This document shows positions 15,001-25,900 of a stretch of DNA of 64,000 nucleotides, in pieces (the first letter of the stretch is position 1; the number at the start of each line of letters is the position of its first letter). Location of the stretch: positions 826,501 to 890,500 of the forward strand of contig JAQGDQ010000046.1 of NCBI GenBank assembly GCA_030141605.1, in the 5' to 3' direction. The translations under genes were made by a program, and so were the position numbers. This DNA is from Tubiluchus corallicola (lineage: Eukaryota > Priapulida > Priapulimorpha > Priapulimorphida > Tubiluchidae). The notes below the pieces were generated by a model. That model did no database searches. It saw only the letters and a list, made by a program, of their open reading frames with translations, and was not told where the DNA came from.

Positions 15001-18000
15001 GAAATCGGATAAACTGACAAAATGAAATGTCAATTGCAAAAAGATAAAAGAAAAGTAAATTTGTAATATCATGCATAAACAATTTAGATACAGAAAAAAA
15101 TGAGGGCATTTACTCAGGAGCAATAATCCAAGGAAAAACATTAAGTATGTTTAATTTAATAAGCACAACCCCTTACTGGCACTTAATAAGTGAAACTGAA
15201 TTACAGCTAACAGCCTAAAAACCAGATTATATGAAAATTAAGTTTTATCAAAACTTTGTCATCCCTGACGATAATTGATTAGCACATAAGGTAGTACAAC
15301 ACCAATTCAGAAATGATGTGGAACGATCATGGGTTAATGATTTACAATTGATAGCCAGAAAATATGAAGTAGAAGTAACAACAGAAAATGTAATAACTAA
15401 GAAAAATCAGAATGGAAAGCATTAAAAAGAGTATTATGAGCTGTATAAACTCAAAATGTCAGCTCAGGGTAACAGATAGTACGAAACTAAGATTTTTGTA
15501 AGATACAGAATCGAAATGTAAAACCTATATTCAGCCAGGTAGCCAGAAAACAATAACAGATCTATTGCACATAAGATTGAACATGATAAAAACAGATGTA
15601 ATTATATGAACAAGTACAAAGATAATATACTATATCCAGTTTGCAAAAGAGAAAATGGCACATCTGAACACCAGTTTGAATGTCAGGAAAACAAACGAGG
15701 AATGCCCAATGAGAGAATAGTGCCAGATGATAGCAACAATATACATACGGTGCCAAAAATATAGTGAAATTTGATCTCGCAAACTAAGAGTTTGCCATCT
15801 GTTTATTAAGTGGATCTAGTGAAATCACAGGAATCACAGGGTTTCATGGGGCCTCGACATTTTTGCGACGATCACCAATTCAAGAAGGCAGCAATAACAT
15901 CATTTTCGAAAAATGACTTTGGCAATTTGCAACGGATAGTCACGAAAACATCTGAAATCTTGAATTCAAAATGGCAGCAACAACATGATTTTCAAAAAAG
16001 CCTTAGGTTCTCATCAATTTGCAGTAGATCGTCATGAATATGCTGATACAAATTCGGCTGCAACTGACAAAGTCTAATTTTCAATTCGGCAGTAATATTA
16101 GTTTCGTAAAAAGCCTCATTAACTTGATTGTGTTTGTATATCTTCCACAGCTAAACTAGACGCGCTGCCGTAGTATTTTCCCACATATAATGCAGAAGAA
16201 TGACAATAAAATTATGTTGCTGTGTCCCATGATGACTTTCAAGAATGTTCTAGGTTAACAGTCAAGATTTTACTATACTCCACTAAACCTTCTTGGACAG
16301 CAGTATTAACTATTGGAAGGAATCATCATCCATCTCTAATAATGACCTTGCCTTCCTGAAGGACTTTGTGTCATTTGAATGGCTCCCGGAAGATTGAAGT
16401 GAACATTGTCAAAGGGTGTCAGAAAGAATGAATTTCAAGCAAGACTAATACAACATGACTGTGGATGCTGATTGATCACCGGACATTTTATTTCCCCTAA
16501 TCCACTCTTACCTGATCCCAGCCAAACTAACACAGACAAGAACTACACACGTCTAACTATCTATTTACTCGAATCGAGTTCAATTAAAGCAGTTCTATTA
16601 AAATGTAACTTAAAAGGTAATCTACTAAAGTGTTACTCCCACTTTTTGATATTTGGCAGGGCAAAAGTCTGTTACCTATTGAAAGCCGAATGTAACAGAA
16701 CAGATGGCAAGAAAAATGATTCTAGTCTCCAAATGTGCAAAAAGAAAATAAGATGGCTGGTTTACTAATTAACCAGGGTACAGCATCATTTTTAATTGTA
16801 ACTAGTCGGCATAGCTTGTACGTAGGTGGCTTCGACTGTCATCACCTTGTAGTTCCGCGACCACGAGCTGTGTTATTAAACGTTTATAAATATATTCATT
16901 CATGTAACTCACAAATGATCTCAGTTGTTCGATTTCGCCAGTTTTGAACGTCATCAGATAGAAACGAAACGCATTTGATATGCAGAATTCGCTGAGACAT
17001 TTGTCAAGCGCACAGTTCTCAAACTTCTAGTTCTACGTATTGATTTAAAGGGTTTCACAAGTAAGTGGCTTCTTGTGGTCTACACGGCTGAGTGACCAGC
17101 AGTATAGAGAGAAGCATAGCAGCATCATAAAAAGTGAAATGAAAAGCCAACTGACAAGTCCGAAGATAGATGATCTAAATTTTAGTTAATCTACGGAATG
17201 ACAAAATTTGTTGGCTTGTACTGCTAGAACAAGTGGGAGACACAGAACTATAAATGTAAGACCAACAATCCAATCAAGGAATTTAAAAGAACGAAACTAG
17301 TAAAAGATTTTTCCAGAGAAGAAATTGCATGCAAAAACGTTAAAAAAGACGAGAAAGAGAGAGGGGGAGGAGAAACGGTCATTCAGCAAATTCTGATTCA
17401 GCAACTGTAAGCCTGCAAACTATTCTGATGTAGTTTGTTGTTCAAATTGAATAAAATACTTCCCACTCACAAATTCTGTTAACAGAAAACCGCGTGAATT
17501 CTCTAGAGGCATCCCAGTCAATACAAGATTGTTCGAAATTGAATTTATGGCAGAACGACGTTATCAACTTGCGGGGACATTTCTTCACCGTTAAATAAAA
17601 ATAAGAATCAGTGACTCTTAATTTTTAAAAAAGCAGTCAGTTGTTCATGCTTACCCATATTTCTTGTTTTCTCTCGCTGTTGCTGAATATCAGATGGGAG
17701 GTTGTGATGTAAAGATTCCCCACATTGGGTCGACGGGTTTGAAGCTTGTCTACTAGTTTCACATTTTCAACCTGTTAATCACAAAAATATACAAAATATA
17801 TAGAATGTTCATCAAGTGTAGCCATAGTTAACTTAAAATGAACTTAACTGTTCTTATTATTTCCTATATAGCATAAATAGAAATCCTGCGACGTACAAGG
17901 TCAATTTTACGAGAACAAGTACTTAATATAGGATTATTTGGCTCATATAGGGGCCATCTTGTCAAAAAATTTGTTCAGCTTTACAGCACAACACAGCTTC

Positions 18001-19885
18001 ATGAAATAAACGTAAAACATTAACATTAAACAGTTTTATATTATTAACAACACCAAATCATTTGACTTGAAAAGTAACATTACTCGTAAGAACAACTTCA
18101 ATGTAACCGACGCTTCATCATTGTTTAGCTGGAAATCTACTTAGAAGTGCGTAGCACTATAACGATGATATTTACATTGTTTGAAGTGTGTACATGAACA
18201 TAGACCTAATTGAGCATAATGAACATGGGCATTATTTTTATTCACCACGAAAACTCGTGTGGCAAAATCTCTGCGGAACAATAAACTGATAATCGTGGTG
18301 TAGAGTGCAGACTCGTTATTATGAGTGCTGCATGATGATGATGAATGAACACTGTGTGACGTTTTTAAGCTGCAGAATGATTGACGATGCGCTCGCATCA
18401 CTAGATAGACAGGCAAAGAAACAGCTAACGATGATGAAGTGTTAACTAGATTTAGATTAAAATAAATGACCTACAAGATTATTCCACCTGGCAAAACAGC
18501 TAATGTTAAATCAGCCAATTTTAATAGGTTGTGCGAAATAAAACATGGAAAAGTATCTAAAGAGTACCGAAATCGCTCGAAGTCCATCTTTATGAAATCG
18601 TGGGGTTAAGAATCGATACTAAGTGTTTGAACTGTTACGTATGCTATACAATAAACATACAGGCGAGGAAATAGCACAAAGTTCAGGCAACACTGAGCCT
18701 GATCAATATATGGATAGGTTGCTGTCATGCAGGAATTCTGTGCAGTTAAATGCTGCCATGCTGCTCCCAAATGTTTACGCCAACGAGGAATGATCTTTAT
18801 GTCATTTTAGAGCAATATCCTGGTAATGAGTAGATTATGGTCCCACACAACCATCTTTATCGTTGCGCTGGATCCTAGCTTGCAAAAGACTAAACTGTGT
18901 ACTTTCGTATATATAGTGTAGTATATGTATCGTATATATAGTGTAGTATATGTATGTATATATTAGACAAAAAAGTCTAATACAGTCGTGTGTTTAACCT
19001 GGATAGATAAAATGGATGTATAAAAAAAAAGTACTCAACATTTACAAGCCCATTGATTGAACAACATTTATTAAAATACCATCAATCTGGAAAACATTGT
19101 TAATATGTGATAATTACCAAAAAGTACCTGGATTATTAGCTGCCCGGAATAACCATTGTTCTAAGTCCAACAACACTTGAGTGCCGTGCATCAAATAACC
19201 ACCCTGCATTTAGTTTTATCCAGACAGATTATTTTAAGAAATCTTATTCAAATCAATGGGCTTGTAAATGCTGGGCACTTCTTTTCTATAGATGCACTTT
19301 ACATCTGCACTTTTCATGCATACTCTCTAGTGGGACTTTGCCCTAAGCCACTTTCAAATAACATACAGCAGCTACTAAGTCTAATAGGTAAAAGGCAATT
19401 GCAATTTATATTCACAAAGGAAAATGAGAATGAGTTAAAATAGTTTTTTAAATCAAGTCATGAATTAAAAAACCTTTCCAGAGTGTTTTCTATTGACGGA
19501 CATGTCACACAAAACATCTTTCATATAAGTGGAAACTTTGTATAAGACACACAAGTGAAAGTTTTAATGTAACCTCAAGTTTGCCTGCGTTACTAACATT
19601 AATTTTTATTACTAATTTTATTTGTTAGGTTACTGTTACATATTAAAATCACTGTAGGGTCAGGTCACATTATTTGATGATAAAATAAAGAGAGACCTGG
19701 GGGAAAGGGAGAAGAAAGAGATGATGGAGTCTCAAAAGAGAGGGAAAACATGTACATTATTTTACGGTTCCTACTAGCATCCTTGCTATTGTTCATACTA
19801 CGTCATTGAACTCATACAAAATACATTTTAAACCAGTTAGTGATATAAGATTAGTTATTTTATCTATCAGCAAATGTATAGGTAT

Positions 19886-19947
<62 letters not shown>

Positions 19948-22900
19948 CCTAAACACAAGAGGTTTCCTGAGCAATAAATTTCAGGCCATTACTTTGTTCT
20001 TCAAGACAGTAGCAAGAAATGAACATCAATGTGCCATCATACGATGATAAACTTTTTTAGACCATCCATACCTATTTTCTGCTGAGCCGATTAGAAAAAC
20101 AATTAGAACATCAATAAGTCACCTGATTGAGACGCTCAGTAATGATGAAAACTTATATTTTTTTATGTAAAAGCATAAATCTATGTACACATTCTACAGA
20201 AATAAATTCTGAAGTACCGCCAGAGATAGAATTTCTCAATCACAAAAACAACTTTGAAGAGAAGTCTGAAGTAACAGGTGAAACTTACATACAGAGAGGA
20301 GATATAAAGAAATGGACCCCAAGAAACAATATAAAAATTTTCATACACATCAGCACAAAATGCAGCAGACATTTTTAATCAATTAGCAAGACGGTAATTG
20401 CTACAGAAGAGAAACTATAGTTAATAAATAACATGAAACTCTAGGGATTCCTAGCGAACAATAAATCACCGATGACATTAATTTGCGCCAACATCAAATT
20501 ATAGCTACTAGTCACACGATTTTACAACATCTTTATTTCTACGCAAAGCTTTGGGCAAACAAAATCAACTGGGAAGCGAGAAAATTCAGTCTCTTACTAA
20601 TTAGTCTGCTCACGTCATACATAGCTGGGCAAATATCGTCAACGATTTTCGTCAAAATCTCCCCCAGTGTAACTTGTTAAAGGTTTCTGGAAACATACAA
20701 CTTCAATTCATCGAACGCATCGAAGATAAAACGTGATTCACACGTTGCAAGACAATGATGTTCTAGCAGCATCAATCTGGTAACGTATAACATAACACTT
20801 TCCTATATATGAAATATCTTTTATGAGTGCAGTTTCACAGCAAAGACAGCAATCTGCCTGTAATTATTTGTGAACTGCATTACATTTAATTAATCGGGCA
20901 CAAAGTAAGGAGTGGAATTAATGTACGTATCCCTAATGCACATTAAGCAAAAGTGCTTCAGAGTTCAGATAATATATAATATAGTGCAAGATTAAGACGA
21001 ATATACATGTTCAAGTGGTAAATATTATCGTCTTGCAATTACAGCAAGACACTCATCAAAAATCTAATACAGTTCCATGTTATTAGTATTTAGAGAGCAT
21101 TGTCCATTCGTTAACTTTGCAGTGTTTTGTGTTTATTTCCTGAATCTAAAAGTGAATCAACAAACTCCGACTGTAATATATTATGCACTCTGCCAGCAGG
21201 TCTGCTATTTAAACTGACAGACATCAAAGTGAGAAAACAGTTGGCCCTAGACACAGATTTTTGATTGGCGCTACTTGCGGTATAATATTTTCTGCCGAGA
21301 TCACAATAAATATTTTTTATCAACCCAAATTTGCACTAGGCTAACTAAACAAGTTCCCACCGGCTTGCATGTACAACAAGCATCGATATATATTGCATGG
21401 TGCGTATAGGTGACAGAATTTCAAAAATTTGATTCTAATCTTCAACGCAGTAAGGTCACATGCCACATAAGGTAAAAGAGTGTTAATCAATCTGTAAGAC
21501 AAAGCTACATAAAAGGGTTTACATGGTAAAACAGGAAGGAGCTGAGTAGCCAAATTATGGGCACTTTAGTAGCAGGCAGCAGTTAATGGTCTCAAGTTCC
21601 AGGCCAAGTGTCAATTACAAATTTAAAACTATAAAATGTTGCTCTTAACTTGAGTGTATTTTAAATAGATGGCTGATTTTAGTATAGCAGGGATAACCCC
21701 ATTTCATAAGACTGTTTATCTCACTCAGCTTTGGGTAAGCAGAATCAAACAGAAAATTAAATTTCAATCTCTCACTAATTAGTGTACTTACTTTCTTGAG
21801 TATATATCGCTAATAGTTTTACTTAATATCTTTAACTGTGGTTTGTTATATTCTTTTAGAAAGATCCACCACTATTCAAGTTACCCACTGTGTATCAGTT
21901 ATATTCACGCATTCGAGGTAGTGTGCTTGTATGCAGCCAGAAAGTACAACATTCACGAGGCTTATGTCAGTTTCTCCACTAAACACACACTAATATCACT
22001 AATATGTATTCCAACACCATTTTAACAAATTGACATGCAACAAGAGTATGAAACATATATCTTGTTAACGTTCATTCCATTAGTCCTGAAACTGAATCAA
22101 TATTGCATTACTTGTCTAGCTCTGTGGGACCCTGAGAAAATGTATAATGTAACAAGCTGCTGACATGTATAAATATTGTTATTGGACAATAAAAATATTG
22201 TTAATTTGAAACATTCTAAGACTGTTAAATTAGTAGACTGGTTAACATCTGTTGTTTATGTTTGTAAGACTTGGGATTTTGCTAAGTTTGTAACTGTTTG
22301 TGAATCAATGAAATCAGTCAGCTGATAACAGTATTAATAACTAGTGGTTTTAAGACAAGCGGAGCAGTGACCACTATCAATAATTGATTTACGACAGCAA
22401 GATAAGCTAGAGCAGCTAGATACTGTTCACTGTTGCTAACACCTCAAGGCCATGATTGTGCTTCAAAATTTCAGACTTTACAAATGCTGGCCTGAAAACA
22501 TATTATGGAAAATTATGCGAGCTCATAAAAAAGCTGTAAGAAATCATGTTTTTAAACATCATCTAGGATTGCGAAACCAAAGGCATTGTATATTATTTTA
22601 AAATTATGATATTAATATAAATTACATTGTTAGCACACTGCAAGCAAAGCTCATGATTTGAATAGCCACATTATTAACTTACTCATTGTTAAAGCTGCTT
22701 ATTCTAATGTGGCTTCAGCTGTTAAGCTGCTCATTGTAATGTGGCTTCAGCTTTTACGAAGGTGTGCCATTTGACTGCATACAGATACAATTCACCGAGT
22801 AAACTGTACCTATTATTCTATATTATATTTAGTTTGCCCCCTAACATGTGCTGCAATTTATGTTATATGTAAGTCACCACAGACTGTTTCCTCAGAAAAT

Positions 22901-25900
22901 TCACAAAACTGCTGTTGCAATGCCATATCCGCATAAACATACTTAGAGACAGCCTTTATATTGTGGTCTTGAGTTCAACAATGAGGAACTCTTGTTACAT
23001 ATGTATTTAGTATTCTACATTGTATTTAGTTTGCCTATTAACATGTGCTGGAATTTACATTCATGTAAGTGACCATTGACTGCTTCCTCAGAAAAATCAT
23101 AAAACTGCGGTTTCAGTGCCATATCCACATAAACATACTTAAAGGCAGCCTTTATATTGTGGCCCTGAGTTCAACAACGAGGAACTCTTGTTACATATGT
23201 CTAGTGAAAACAGGAAGGCAAAATATCCCTATCTGAGCTCTTTGTTAAGAATGGCATAGTAATAAACTTTATTTATCAGTTAAATTAGCTTCAATAAAAA
23301 AACTTCTGATAAGTTGTTCAAGTTCTGGTTAAGTTTTGCTTAATTTATATGATGAAATATTCCCTCATTATTCTTTCTCACAACATCACTTCCTTAGTAT
23401 ATTGTCAGTTTTATTAGCCTTCATAGATAGCCTTGCAATTTAATATAAGTCACTTCGGTTCTTGTTTTTTGCTCACCCTTAAGTCACAAGTACTGTTTCG
23501 GTAACATAAAACAAGCAATTAATAAAGAAATGTCATTATAAAAAAGAACTGTGGGATATTTTACTTATTTTTTCTATTTTTGTTATCTCATTAATATAAT
23601 ATAAGAATTATTTCTGTGTTATACCACAGGCAGCTTTACAATTCTGCCTGCATTTGTTTAACACTCTACAAAATAGTTTATCCAAATTTTCTTTTATATA
23701 TATGCAGCCTATTTTTAGAATGTGTAATTAAGCTAGATAACTGGAGTTTTTATTGCCATGAAATTTTCTTTTACTCACCAGCAAACTATTTTCTAGAGTG
23801 CGTAATTCTGTACTGGATAACTTATTATTGTTCTTGTTGCATACATTAATGATATTTTGCGCTTCTTGCCTGTGCTGTAAATTCCTGTTAGGTGCTTAAG
23901 TGGTGATTGTGTTACAATTTGTAAAATAACAAAAGGTACATAGTGGTTATCTGTGCTATTTATTTTTTCCTTTCACATGAAGATAATATACCGCAGCATA
24001 GTAAAGCAACAAGTCTTCATTTCTTTGGTATGATTTTTTATATCCAACTAATTGTTCCAACTCTGGTTATTAAGAATTAATGCCATGCCTATGTTCATGT
24101 TTATAATAATAATGAGAAACTAAATCAATTTAGGGCATCTCAGCATTCATAAATTATCCAGTTTAATAATTAATGCCAGAAGGTAGTGCAAATCCTCAAG
24201 CTACTAATTAAGACTTATTGCTGTAGATGACTACATAATCAGAATTAGCAATTACCAAAGGTGAAAAATAACATGGAGGCGAGGCAGTATCAAAATAAGA
24301 ACAAATGTCGGAAACATCTTTCCAATGGAACGGTTAATTTATATTATTCTACTTAAAGCTAGTTAAGAATTATCTGAATGCATATGGTAGTATAAGAGTG
24401 TAGGCAGGAAGTAGATCCTTGAGAAAACCTGTCTGGCACATGAAATGGCTGGAACAGGTTTTTTCCCCATGTTATAACAATTTCTAACATGTTTTAGAGA
24501 GTACTTATATAGTACGAAACTGTGCAGAGATAAATAGAGAAATTAGGAATTAGTACTAATGTTTATGACTGTAACTCATAATGATATTTAACACCCCTAT
24601 TATTGTATTTCAACATGGCGTCTAACATTGTACAATTGTTGTAATTAAGTAATTGCATCATGATGTTTTAGTCATTCGTTCTTTGCTTTTATTTATCTAT
24701 AGCTAGGAACTACAGTGAGAAAATACTAATTATATGCTTTTTGCGAACTTCTTTTAGATGCAAAAAAACCTTCAGTCTAATACCTTAAAAACTCCCACAC
24801 TTAAGAGCAAACAAAAATAACTAGAAATGTTTACAAATTCATGCCAAAGAGCACTGTGCCGTTACAAGTTCACCACAACAAATATGAAACAAACAGATTT
24901 TCAGATAAACCGACAAGTTTGTAGCTCCACTTAGTCGATTTAATTCAATTTACATTAGTGACTGCACTGCTAACAATGAATTACTCAAGTAATTTCCTTG
25001 ACTAATGTCTGGAGCCAGATTCAGTTTAATTTATTACCTAGAAAATTTTGGTTAAATCCCTCTGGGAACTACATGACTAATTTAAGGAAAGCTGGAAACA
25101 TGGTAACTAGATAAAACATCCACCATTTGTGTTAATTACAGGCTTACATGTATTATCGATAGAGATAATGAAAAGAACAAAGTGCATTAAGAATTAAAAG
25201 TGTGCAATACGGAGTATGCAACAAAATTGTATTACAGTATGTTCTGCACTGCACACCATATATACATTGTGCATATCACACAACAAATTATATAAAATTT
25301 CTCCCTAAACAGGCTACCTACTGAACATGCAGAACCATGTGTGAATATGAGTAATAATGATATTGTTGTAGTTCTTGATAACAGTGATTATTATGACGAC
25401 AATGACCTATGACAACGATCAAAGTGGAATTTTAAATGAATAAATTAGAATAACAGAATATATTACGGCAAGGATAAGGTATTATAGTGAAAAAAATCAT
25501 CAATGAATGTCGCAATGTATATATTCAGTACAGGCCAGCAGTGTGTCGACTCTCGTGAGGGCTACAAGACTGCAGGTTCCAACTAGCATTGATTTTGCTT
25601 TTCTCTATTATCAGATATGCTAATACCACACTGGCTACCGGGAAGGGCCTCTAAGCAAGTCTTCATGCGATTTGGAATATACAGTTGAAGCACCAAAAAA
25701 TTTAATACAAGAATAATGGAAACTCTGACGCAATCGCGGTATTAATCAGCAACAACCACCTAAAGTAAACTCCACAAATTACTGCAGTTTGAACAAGCCG
25801 AGCTACTCAGAGTGCAATAATCAAATTTTTTGTTATTGCGTTGAATCACTAAATTTAGGCTGCATATTTAATGCAAGTAATAGTTTCTTAAATTCTATTT

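Larger units (their letters stand above)
12386..17654 (-). other. MTMR-like gene, intron 3
   Basis: A 5.3-kb intron with a hAT-like element (13739-14759), a LINE remnant (about 14860-15765) and a diverged short tandem region near 15.88-16.11 kb. No exon is visible between exons 3 and 4; their coding sequences join directly in phase 0. Confidence 0.85.

Noticed and set aside
14878-15141. Hydrophobic minus-strand frames of 70-87 codons
   Set aside because: They are antisense to the LINE ORF2 remnant; the sense strand shows the KYLG segment.
25535-25600. A possible tRNA-like segment (GACTGCAGGTTCCAACTAGC)
   Set aside because: The B box is poor, no cloverleaf could be formed by eye, and no second copy was seen.
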